12,629 nt of DNA from Lentisphaeria bacterium (GTDB lineage Bacteria; Verrucomicrobiota; Lentisphaeria; Oligosphaerales; Oligosphaeraceae): contig JAKSPA010000023.1 in assembly GCA_024405235.1 (NCBI GenBank), positions 1 through 12,629 of the forward strand, written 5' to 3'. Shown one piece after another: positions 1 through 6,378 of the stretch (the first letter of the stretch is position 1; every line of letters begins with the position of its first letter). The position numbers were made by a program, and so were the translations under genes. The notes under the pieces were generated by a model that was given only the letters and a program-made list of their open reading frames with translations, ran no database searches and was not told where the DNA came from.

Positions 1-2
1 TA

Positions 3-419
3 TTGGCATGCGCGAGCTGCCGCACGGCCTATCTGCCGTCAAAACGCCCGTTTGCCGGAATGTATCCCACCGTCATGTCAAGCCGCGAGCTGAAGGGAAT
101 GCATCCCATCGCAATCGACGTAAAGACATTGGAGGAGCATCTTGGCGAGATGAATGTCCTGAAACCACTGCGCGACGCTGGCATGACCGACGACGAGCTG
201 CAGATTGTATCAAGAAGCTTGTCGCAGCGCGGCTATGCCGAACTTGACGCACGGCGTTGCGAGAAATGTCCCGTCAGCCTTGTGCTTTTCGCAGGAATGA
301 CCGACGATGCGGCGACGCTTAGAATTCTGGCCTTCGTCAACGGCACGCGCATTCTGAAGGACTGGCCTGCCGCATCCACCGCAAAGTCGGAGAAAGAGCC
401 CTCCGCCACAGCAGAATGA
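3..419 (+). CDS. Partial CDS, possible lipoprotein, unknown function
   Basis: The frame is open to the left edge, so the true start lies upstream; the TTG at position 3 need not be the start. The first visible residues read L-A-C-A-S-C. The codon before them ends in TA and can only encode L, I or V if it is sense, giving a possible lipobox [LIV]-L-A-C. If so, the signal peptide is just outside the window and the mature lipoprotein is about 136 residues. Otherwise this is the C-terminus of a longer protein. A C-x-x-C pair lies at visible residues 86-89, and the tail after residue 120 is rich in S, A, K and E. I do not recognise the family. Its stop overlaps the ABC permease start (ATGA), so it is probably translated with the transporter. 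A substrate-binding role is possible, but the visible part does not resemble the large NitT/TauT binding proteins. Confidence 0.7.
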   Translation: MACASCRTAYLPSKRPFAGMYPTVMSSRELKGMHPIAIDVKTLEEHLGEMNVLKPLRDAGMTDDELQIVSRSLSQRGYAELDARRCEKCPVSLVLFAGMTDDAATLRILAFVNGTRILKDWPAASTAKSEKEPSATAE

Positions 420-1132
420 AACGCCTCTGGACAGCATTGCCCTTTCTGATCTGCCTGATAGCATGGCAGCTTCTCTTCCTGCTGAACGGCGGGCGCGTCA
501 TTCCCGCGCCGTCGGAGACTTTCATGGCTCTTGCGCGCATTCTCTCGCAGCCAGACGCATGGCTTGAGATAGCGGCCACGCTCTCAAGAGGCGCAGGAGG
601 CCTCGCACTCGGAAGCCTTGCGGGAATTCTGGCAGGAATAGCAGTCGGACGACATCCGCATTTCATGGACGCAATCACGCCAGTCGTCACGCTTGTCCAG
701 AGCTGCCCGCCGATCGTCTGGATATCGATGCTGCTGGTTTGGCTCTCCGTCGGCGGAATCGTGCCTCTGATGGTGACTTTCCTTTCTGTCGTTCCTGTGC
801 TTTTCATCACGACGGCGAATGCTGTCCGCGCACTTGACGAACGGTGGTTCGATGTAGCGCACATCTACCGAATACCATATCTGAAACAACTTAGGAAGAT
901 CATCCTGCCAGGCATCGCACAAGGCCTCGCGGCCGGTTTTTCATACGCTTTCGGCATAGCATGGAAGGTCACTGCAACCGCCGAATTCTTTGGTGCGCCA
1001 AACGGCATCGGCGCCCGAATCTTCAACAACTACAGGAATCTGAATCTCCCCGAACTCTTCGCTTGGACGCTTGTCATAGCAATTCTCGGAATCACGCTTG
1101 AAACGACCGTCGTCAGGAAACTCCGAAAATGA
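416..1132 (+). CDS. ABC transporter permease, NitT/TauT family
   Basis: A 238-residue inner-membrane permease of the type that imports nitrate, sulfonates, taurine, thiamine precursors or similar small solutes (COG0600 class). Hydrophobic segments are visible near residues 5-23, 60-79, 95-115, 116-137, 167-187 and 213-230, consistent with about six helices. The cytoplasmic coupling loop (EAA-like loop that contacts the ATPase) lies near residues 143-168, around DVAHIYRIPYLKQLRKI and the following LPG. The segment 183-200 (VTATAEFFGAPNGIGARI) is typical of this permease family. The length is slightly below the usual 245-270. The start at 416 overlaps the preceding stop by four bases, and its own stop overlaps the ATPase start the same way, so translational coupling is likely. 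The substrate cannot be read from the sequence. Confidence 0.9.
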   Translation: MKRLWTALPFLICLIAWQLLFLLNGGRVIPAPSETFMALARILSQPDAWLEIAATLSRGAGGLALGSLAGILAGIAVGRHPHFMDAITPVVTLVQSCPPIVWISMLLVWLSVGGIVPLMVTFLSVVPVLFITTANAVRALDERWFDVAHIYRIPYLKQLRKIILPGIAQGLAAGFSYAFGIAWKVTATAEFFGAPNGIGARIFNNYRNLNLPELFAWTLVIAILGITLETTVVRKLRK

Positions 1133-1734
1133 AAGACACGCCGCTGCTGAAATTCGACAATGTCTCCTTCTCTTGGAAGAACGCGACCGAACCGCTCCTG
1201 CGAAATGTCACGTGGACTCTGAAAGAAGGAGATGCAATCCATCTGGACGCGCCATCGGGAACGGGAAAGACAACATTCCTGAAATTGGCGGCAGGACTGC
1301 TGAATCCCACCGCTGGATCGATTACAATAGCCACAGACAACATCGGTTTCGTCTTTCAGGAGGCGAGACTGATGCCATGGCTTACCGTCATCGACAACAT
1401 TCGACTTGTGCAAAGGAAACCCAACGACGCTCCACTTCTGGAAATGCTCGATTTTCTGGGACTCGCTGAAAAAGCCCCCGCAATGGCCGGAACGCTCTCT
1501 GGAGGAGAGGCGCAGAGAGTCAGCCTCATCCGCGCACTCGCCAATTCGCCAGAAATCCTCTTTCTGGACGAACCGTTCAACGGTCTCGATGCGACGCTGA
1601 CGGAAAAATCCGTATTTCTAATCAATAAATGGCGCAACGCTTCCGATAATCGCGGATTCATCATCGTCTCGCACATCAAAAAATCGTTGACGGATTTAAA
1701 CGCAAAATCTCTTCTTTTTCCAAAATTTTCATAA
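1129..1734 (+). CDS. ABC transporter ATP-binding protein, short NitT/TauT type
   Basis: A 201-residue ATPase that should power the adjacent permease. All core motifs are visible: Walker A APSGTGKTT at residues 41-49 (A instead of the usual first G), Q-loop Gln77 in FVFQEARLMPW, signature LSGGEAQR at 123-130, Walker B ILFLDEP at 143-149, D-loop NGLD at 151-154, and H-loop His182 in IIVSHIKK. It therefore looks catalytically competent. It is about 50 residues shorter than TauB/SsuB-type proteins, with a compact region after the first strands and almost no C-terminal extension. The last 40 codons drift to AT-rich sequence that merges with the AT-rich intergenic region. The start is set by the ATGA overlap with the permease. 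COG1116-like family is the best call; the substrate is unknown. Confidence 0.9.
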   Translation: MKDTPLLKFDNVSFSWKNATEPLLRNVTWTLKEGDAIHLDAPSGTGKTTFLKLAAGLLNPTAGSITIATDNIGFVFQEARLMPWLTVIDNIRLVQRKPNDAPLLEMLDFLGLAEKAPAMAGTLSGGEAQRVSLIRALANSPEILFLDEPFNGLDATLTEKSVFLINKWRNASDNRGFIIVSHIKKSLTDLNAKSLLFPKFS

Positions 1735-1759
1735 AAAACGCAATTATTTTGCCACTTTC

Positions 1760-1799
1760 TGAAAAATTTCTTCGATTTTCGCTTTAAATTTTTCATTTA
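1760..1799 (+). terminator. Possible AT-rich terminator hairpin after the ABC genes
   Basis: TGAAAAATTT at 1760-1769 is an exact inverted repeat of AAATTTTTCA at 1786-1795, with a 16-base loop, followed by TTTAT. It is the only clear inverted repeat between the ATPase and the next gene. The stem is nearly all A-T, so it would be weak, and the U-tail is short. It could close the ABC transcript, or be a chance palindrome in AT-rich DNA. Confidence 0.35.
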
Positions 1800-1808
1800 T
1801 GGGCTAAA

Positions 1809-1841
1809 TTGAGAAATCTGAAATAAATTCTCATATATCAT
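1809..1841 (+). promoter_or_regulatory. Promoter-like site for the TIGR04073-type gene
   Basis: TTGAGA at 1809-1814 is followed 19 bases later by TATATC (1834-1839); CATATA at 17 bases spacing (1832-1837) is an alternative -10 reading. The expected transcript start would be near 1846, leaving a leader of about 30 A-rich bases with no Shine-Dalgarno sequence before the ATG at 1879. A very similar TTG plus TATA-K-CAT arrangement precedes the histidine kinase gene, which adds some support. The site has no experimental support. Confidence 0.4.
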
Positions 1842-1878
1842 ACATTCCTAAAAACCTCCAAAAAAAGAAAACACGAAA

Positions 1879-2760
1879 ATGTTCAAGAGTCAAGTCAAAC
1901 TTCTTTTCGGAATTCTTGCGCTGGTCACTGCAATGAGCTTCTCTCCTGTCAAAGCACAGGAAATCAGCACGTCCTATGACCTTCTTGATCCCAATGGCGC
2001 CATCGTCAAAACCGAACTCTACCTGTGGAACCGCTTCTCCGACCTGCTGGACATCGTCCGCTGCGGCGTCGCTCTAGGCCCTGGCATCGGTGCTGAAGTC
2101 GCTATCACCGACTACGCGCAGCTCTCTCTCTATGCGAACTGCGAAACCGGTATGGCATTCCCGCACTTCCTGCCACCACTCTGGCTCGTCGACTACTACG
2201 AAAAGAACCAGAACGCCTTTGAATTCCACAAGGCAAAGTACGCGACAGCCGCCTTCGGTCCGTGGCGCGCCGAAACCGACGCACGCGATCCCAACGTCGA
2301 CTCCTATCACTTCAGACGCGACAAGTGGGACATCAGACTCCAGCTTGATCTCCTGCTGATCCATTTCTACATCGCAATCCGCCCTGTCGAAATCATTGAC
2401 TTCTTCACCGGCATCGCAGGATACGACTTCTGCCTTGACGACATGCAGCTGGATCCCGTCATCGACCGCCGTCCCGCCGACCAGTTCGGCCGCGGCATCT
2501 GCAACGTGCTCTTCGGCATCGTCGAAGTCCCCAGCAACATCTTCCGCGTCACAAAGGCTGAAGGCGATCTGGCAGGATGCTCCAAGGGCGTCGGCCTCGG
2601 TCTCTGGCGCTTCCTCGTCCGCGAGTGCGTCGGCGTTGTCGAAACCGTCACCTTCCCCTTCGGTTGGGATCCGATCATCGAGCCCGCATACGTCATCAAC
2701 GACACTGATCAGTCCACCACCTGGAAGGTCTACAAGCCCTCTTTCCACAAGCGCTACTAA
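1879..2760 (+). CDS. Secreted protein with C-terminal TIGR04073 exosortase-associated domain
   Basis: A 293-residue exported protein. Residues 1-26 form a type I signal peptide (K-rich start, hydrophobic core LLFGILALVTAM, cleavage likely after V-K-A before QE). Residues about 198-275 carry the pattern I associate with TIGR04073: FGRGICNVLFGIVEVPSNIF, then a glycine-rich stretch with SKGVGLG, then R-x(3)-RECVGVVETVTFPFGW and a closing EPAYV. TIGR04073 proteins are known from Verrucomicrobiota and some deltaproteobacteria, often in genomes with exosortase systems; their function is not established. They are usually only 100-150 residues. Here an extra N-terminal part of about 170 residues (W-x-R-x(2)-DLLDI, then GVALGPGIGAEVAITDYAQ) precedes it, suggesting a periplasmic or outer-membrane beta-rich protein. 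No PEP-CTERM sorting tail is present. The gene stands alone between a promoter-like site and a strong terminator. It has no Shine-Dalgarno sequence; the upstream sequence is A-rich. Confidence 0.8.
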   Translation: MFKSQVKLLFGILALVTAMSFSPVKAQEISTSYDLLDPNGAIVKTELYLWNRFSDLLDIVRCGVALGPGIGAEVAITDYAQLSLYANCETGMAFPHFLPPLWLVDYYEKNQNAFEFHKAKYATAAFGPWRAETDARDPNVDSYHFRRDKWDIRLQLDLLLIHFYIAIRPVEIIDFFTGIAGYDFCLDDMQLDPVIDRRPADQFGRGICNVLFGIVEVPSNIFRVTKAEGDLAGCSKGVGLGLWRFLVRECVGVVETVTFPFGWDPIIEPAYVINDTDQSTTWKVYKPSFHKRY

Positions 2761-2797
2761 TCCGCGCAAAGATCTGAAATCATAATTCAGAGACACC

Positions 2798-2847
2798 AAA
2801 GCCGGCGGGCAAACCGGCGCCTCGGCGCTGGAACCGTCGGCTTTTTT
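2798..2847 (+). terminator. Strong intrinsic terminator with a two-part stem
   Basis: The outer stem AAAGCCGGCGG (2798-2808) pairs with CCGTCGGCTTT (2834-2844): 11 pairs including one G-U. A second stem inside it, CCGGCGC (2814-2820) with GCGCTGG (2825-2831), closes on the tetraloop CTCG. Six T's run from 2842 to 2847. This should end the transcript of the TIGR04073-type gene and isolate the downstream two-component/rhamnose run. Confidence 0.9.
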
Positions 2848-2883
2848 CATAGATTTCCATCGTGATTCTTTCAAGCCGACCAA

Positions 2884-2914
2884 TTGGTCAACAAACAATT
2901 AGGTCACATATAGC
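2884..2914 (+). promoter_or_regulatory. Promoter-like site just before the histidine kinase
   Basis: TTGGTC at 2884-2889 is followed after 19 bases by TATAGC (2909-2914), or after 17 by CATATA (2907-2912). The next eight bases lead straight into the ATG at 2923. Transcription starting about seven bases past the -10 box would give a leader of zero to two bases, so the mRNA could be leaderless. No sigma-54 (-24/-12) motif is seen here. This is the only intergenic gap before the five-gene run that has room for a promoter. Confidence 0.4.
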
Positions 2915-2922
2915 ATCCAAAT

Positions 2923-4110
2923 ATGTCATTGCGAAGGAATAATTTTCGCGACCGTCTGCAGGATCGTTTGGAAAAACTGGATGCCGCGACTCTGCGGAAA
3001 TATCTCCGCAGCGAACTGAACACCACAGGATTCTTCGAGGAAATATTCGACACTATCCGCGAAGGCGTCATCGTACTTGACAACGCTCTTCGCATGCGCA
3101 TCGTCAATCCTTCCGCAATGCGCCTCTTCGGAATCACCAAGGATGCAATCGGCAAACCAGTCGAACGCTATATCCGCCAGATAGACCTCAGCGGACTTCT
3201 GCAAGTCCCAGCCGACGAATGGGGGCGCTTCAGCAGACACGAAATCGAAATTTTCTATCCGGAACGGCGCTTCCTCTCATTCTACATCCTTCCCGCCCCT
3301 GAACCGCCTAAACTGGAAAACGAAGAGCAGCTTCTCGCAACGCTTATCTTCCATGATGTGACAGAACGCCGCGAAGACAACGAAAAGACCATCGAGACGC
3401 AGCGAGTCACCGCCATAACTCAATTGGCGGCAGGCGTGGCGCACGAATTGGGCAATCCGCTCAATGCTCTCGGAATCCATCTGCAGATTCTCAAACGAAA
3501 ACTGAACAATCCAGATGCGGACGTCTTGCGCAGCGCCGTGGAACACTTTGTGGAAATAGGCGACCAGGAGCTAAAGCGACTGGACAGCATCGTCACGAAT
3601 TTTCTCAGCGCGGTCCGTCCCACGCAGTTGTCTATGTCTCCAGTGAATCTGCAGGAACTCCTCATAGACGCGCTGGGCTTTCTTGAGCCTGAACTGAAAT
3701 CCAAAGAGGTCGGAGTCTTGATGGATTTTCCAGACGTCGTTCCTGCCGTCAACGGTGATGGCGGACAGCTCACGCAGGCCTTCTTCAATCTGCTGAAGAA
3801 CGCAATGCAGGCGATGCCGAACGGCGGAGAAATCCGAATTTCATGCAGCGTGGACGACGTATATGTCCATCTCAGATTCGCCGACAACGGCCCTGGCCTC
3901 ACGAAAGAGCAGATATCGCGCCTACTCGAAGCGCAATACACGACCAAAGAAGGCGGAAACGGCCTCGGCCTGCTTATAGTTGACCGAATCGTCCGCCCCC
4001 ACGGCGGCGATCTCGCCGTAGACTGCAGGCCAGGCAGCGGCGCAGCCTTCACAATCAGCATCCCACGCCAGGCGAGAATCGTCAGGCGCCTTACAGCACC
4101 ACAAGAATAA
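2923..4110 (+). CDS. Soluble PAS-domain sensor histidine kinase (NtrB-like)
   Basis: A 395-residue kinase that should autophosphorylate and pass phosphate to the response regulator encoded next. A PAS-like sensor domain spans about residues 36-150 (FDTIREGVIVLDNALRMRIV, then F-H-D-V-T-E-R-R at its end). The dimerisation/phosphoacceptor H-box is AGVAHELGNPL at 170-180, with His174. The ATP-binding part has N-box NLLKNAMQAM (289-298), G1 DNGPG (321-325), TTK (340-342) and G2 GGNGLGL (344-350). It is complete and looks active. No transmembrane helix or signal peptide is present, so it senses an internal signal, as NtrB does, or a partner protein. The stop TAA shares its last base with the regulator ATG (TAATG). 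There is no Shine-Dalgarno sequence, and the start sits right after a promoter-like -10 box. The ligand of the PAS domain cannot be predicted. Confidence 0.93.
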   Translation: MSLRRNNFRDRLQDRLEKLDAATLRKYLRSELNTTGFFEEIFDTIREGVIVLDNALRMRIVNPSAMRLFGITKDAIGKPVERYIRQIDLSGLLQVPADEWGRFSRHEIEIFYPERRFLSFYILPAPEPPKLENEEQLLATLIFHDVTERREDNEKTIETQRVTAITQLAAGVAHELGNPLNALGIHLQILKRKLNNPDADVLRSAVEHFVEIGDQELKRLDSIVTNFLSAVRPTQLSMSPVNLQELLIDALGFLEPELKSKEVGVLMDFPDVVPAVNGDGGQLTQAFFNLLKNAMQAMPNGGEIRISCSVDDVYVHLRFADNGPGLTKEQISRLLEAQYTTKEGGNGLGLLIVDRIVRPHGGDLAVDCRPGSGAAFTISIPRQARIVRRLTAPQE

Positions 4111-5507
4111 TGCCAATCTTTCCCGTAATTCTAGTCATCGACGACGAACGCAACTCACGCGAAGGTCTGCGGGACGCATTTGCCGACAAATACGACATAC
4201 TGCTTGCGGATTCGGCCAGCCAGGGCATGAACATCCTGAAGTCACGGAAAGTCGATATCGTCCTGACGGATCTCAGAATGCCAGGCATGGACGGAATGGC
4301 ATTCACCAAAGAGGTCTCTTCGTGGCCCGACGCTCCGCTCATAATCATGCTAACCGCATACGGATCCGTCCAGACCGCAATGTCCGCCATGCGCGCAGGA
4401 GCATACGATTATCTTACGAAACCCATCAAACTGGACGATCTGGAGATGATGATCGACCGTGGGCTTGAAGTTCTGGCAGAACGCAAGGCCGCGCTGAAGA
4501 AATCTGCGGCGAGTTCGGCTGAAGGCATAATCGGCACGTCGCCTGTCATGAAAGCGCTGATCGAAGAGGCGAAACAAGTCGCCGACTCGCGTTCGACGGT
4601 CCTCATCACAGGCGAAAGCGGCACAGGCAAAGAGCTGTTCGCGCATGCGATGCATTCATGGAGTCCACGCGCGAATGCGCCGTTCGTGGCCGTCCATTGC
4701 GCAGCCTTGAACGAAAATCTCCTCGAAAGCGAACTCTTCGGACACGAGAAAGGCGCCTTCACTGGCGCGAACGAACGCTTCATCGGGCGTTTCGAACGCG
4801 CAGACCATGGCACCCTCTTCCTTGACGAAATCGGCGAGATCTCCCTCTCCACGCAAGTCAAGCTTCTCCGCGTGCTCGAAACACGGAATCTGGAACGCGT
4901 CGGCGGTTCGACGACCATTCCTGTTGACGTCCGGCTCGTCGCAGCGACGAACAGAGACCTCAAGGCCATGGTGAAGGACGGAACATTCCGCGAAGACCTC
5001 TTCTACCGTCTCAACGTCGTCAATCTGAAACTGCCGCCGCTCAGAGAGCATCCTGAAGACATCAGACCGCTTCTCGACCATTTCCTTACAGTGACGGCAA
5101 GAGACAACGGCCGCGAGATCACAGGCATCACTCAGGACGCGGCGGAAGCGCTTTGCTCCTATGCGTGGCCAGGAAACATCCGCGAATTGCGGAACTGCGT
5201 CGAGCGAATGGTAGTCATGGCAAGAGGCACGCTCCTGACCGTAACCGACATTCCGAAGGAAATCGTCGACGCGCTTGTGGCGCCAGCCGACAATCAATCG
5301 GCGGAAGAACAGACGGCGACCATTTCCGCAGACGCCTCGCCGACGACGCTTGACATCCGTTCGACGGAACTTGCCACGATGAAGCGCGCGCTGGAACAGG
5401 CCAAAGGCAATCGCACGAAAGCGGCGGAGATTCTCGGCATCAGCAGAAGAACACTTCAGCGACGCCTGCAGCAGTATCCTGAACTGAACGACACTCCAGA
5501 AAACTGA
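4110..5507 (+). CDS. Sigma-54-dependent response regulator, NtrC family
   Basis: A 465-residue regulator with the full three-part NtrC layout. The receiver spans residues 5-120, with acidic pair D11/D12, phosphoacceptor D54 (VLTDLRMPG), T82 and K104. The AAA+ domain spans about 140-380, with Walker A GESGTGKE (168-175), the sigma-54 contact loop GAFTGA (215-220), Walker B around LFLDEIGE (D239/E240) and FREDLFYRLNV (293-303) carrying arginine-finger residues. A Fis-type helix-turn-helix lies at about 420-455 (NRTKAAEILGISRRTLQRRL). A linker rich in S, A, T and E (about 391-415) precedes the DNA-binding domain. All key residues are present, so it should activate sigma-54 promoters when phosphorylated. 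It overlaps the kinase gene by one base, so they form a cognate pair. I found no clear -24/-12 promoter in the intergenic gaps of this window, so its targets may lie elsewhere. Confidence 0.95.
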   Translation: MPIFPVILVIDDERNSREGLRDAFADKYDILLADSASQGMNILKSRKVDIVLTDLRMPGMDGMAFTKEVSSWPDAPLIIMLTAYGSVQTAMSAMRAGAYDYLTKPIKLDDLEMMIDRGLEVLAERKAALKKSAASSAEGIIGTSPVMKALIEEAKQVADSRSTVLITGESGTGKELFAHAMHSWSPRANAPFVAVHCAALNENLLESELFGHEKGAFTGANERFIGRFERADHGTLFLDEIGEISLSTQVKLLRVLETRNLERVGGSTTIPVDVRLVAATNRDLKAMVKDGTFREDLFYRLNVVNLKLPPLREHPEDIRPLLDHFLTVTARDNGREITGITQDAAEALCSYAWPGNIRELRNCVERMVVMARGTLLTVTDIPKEIVDALVAPADNQSAEEQTATISADASPTTLDIRSTELATMKRALEQAKGNRTKAAEILGISRRTLQRRLQQYPELNDTPEN

Positions 5508-5526
5508 CAGCCACCTCCTGGTTCCC

Positions 5527-6375
5527 ATGACAGTCTCCCTCCCCCCAAAAATGGTAGGCATATTCAGAATTCTTCACTTTTCCGACATACATGCGGGATT
5601 GGTCGAATGGAAATGGAAATACCTTCTTGACAAGAGATTCTTCGGCAGGCTGAATCAATTCTCCTGCAGGCAGAAAAGACTGCGTCTGGAGAATATCGCC
5701 TTTCTTGCAGAAAACTATTCCGCAATCAACGCGGACATGGCACTCTGCACGGGAGATCTGACGTCAATCGGTTCGCCTGAAGAATTCGACAATGCCCTGA
5801 AACTTCTGAAGCCTCTGCTCGAAGCCGCAGACGGGAACTTCCTATACGTTCCTGGCAATCACGACGCATACGTTTCTCAAAACCACGATGCGCTCGTGAA
5901 CGCCTTCAACATATTGAACGACGGCAAAGCCGCCTTCGAAGAACTGCCGACGACCTTCACCGTCGGTCCCGTCGAGTTCATTTTGCTCAATCCTGCACGT
6001 CCATGCCGCATTTGGCAGTCCACAGGCGAACTTTCACCCTTCGTATGGCAGAAACTGGATTATATTCTATCAAATCCCGCGCGAGCGCACGCGCGAGTGC
6101 TTGCGACGCACTTTCCCATCGCGGGACCACGGAACCATCCTCTCTCATGGAGAACGAAATTCATCGATTGGCAGCGGCTCGCTGAACATGCGCGGAATGG
6201 CGCCTTTCAGGCAATTCTTTCAGGACATGTCCACAAGTCCTTCTGCACGGCGCCTGAAAACGGATGCGGAGCATGGCAAATCGGCGCAGGTTCGCTCACC
6301 ATCTATGACACTTTCGCAATAATCGACGTCAACACAAATACAGGCGAAATAACCCCTAATCTGCTGAAAATCTGA
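5527..6375 (+). CDS. Calcineurin-like metallophosphoesterase
   Basis: A 282-residue member of the binuclear metal phosphoesterase superfamily. Motifs in order are SDIH (D20, H22), TGDL (G76, D77), PGNHD (N111, H112, D113), ATHFP (H195) and SGHVH (G233, H234, H236). All five metal/catalytic blocks are present, so it should be active on a phosphomono- or diester; the substrate is unknown. No signal peptide or membrane segment is seen, so it is probably cytoplasmic. The start is uncertain. ATG at 5527 is used here, but ATG at 5551 (residue 9) gives the more typical beginning MVGIFRILHFSDIH and would leave a C6A5 run in the leader. Neither has a Shine-Dalgarno sequence. It follows the regulator by 19 bases and precedes rhaB by three, so it is probably co-transcribed with both, although no link between such an enzyme and rhamnose use is known to me. 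Confidence 0.9.
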   Translation: MTVSLPPKMVGIFRILHFSDIHAGLVEWKWKYLLDKRFFGRLNQFSCRQKRLRLENIAFLAENYSAINADMALCTGDLTSIGSPEEFDNALKLLKPLLEAADGNFLYVPGNHDAYVSQNHDALVNAFNILNDGKAAFEELPTTFTVGPVEFILLNPARPCRIWQSTGELSPFVWQKLDYILSNPARAHARVLATHFPIAGPRNHPLSWRTKFIDWQRLAEHARNGAFQAILSGHVHKSFCTAPENGCGAWQIGAGSLTIYDTFAIIDVNTNTGEITPNLLKI

Positions 6376-6378
6376 ACT

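Noticed and set aside
3..419. YceK/YidQ-type (DUF1375) lipoprotein, suggested by a possible lipobox and an F-A-G-M-Y-P segment
   Set aside because: The match is limited to a few residues; the rest of the chain does not follow that family.
2074..2898. 274-residue open frame on the minus strand opposite the TIGR04073-type gene
   Set aside because: Its product is low-complexity (mostly V, A, D, E and G), has no recognisable domain and mirrors the codon bias of the real gene; it also runs across the terminator.
4656..5561. 301-residue minus-strand frame opposite the response regulator
   Set aside because: It is antisense to a fully motif-supported NtrC-type gene, is arginine/phenylalanine-rich without a domain pattern, and has no promoter or start signal.
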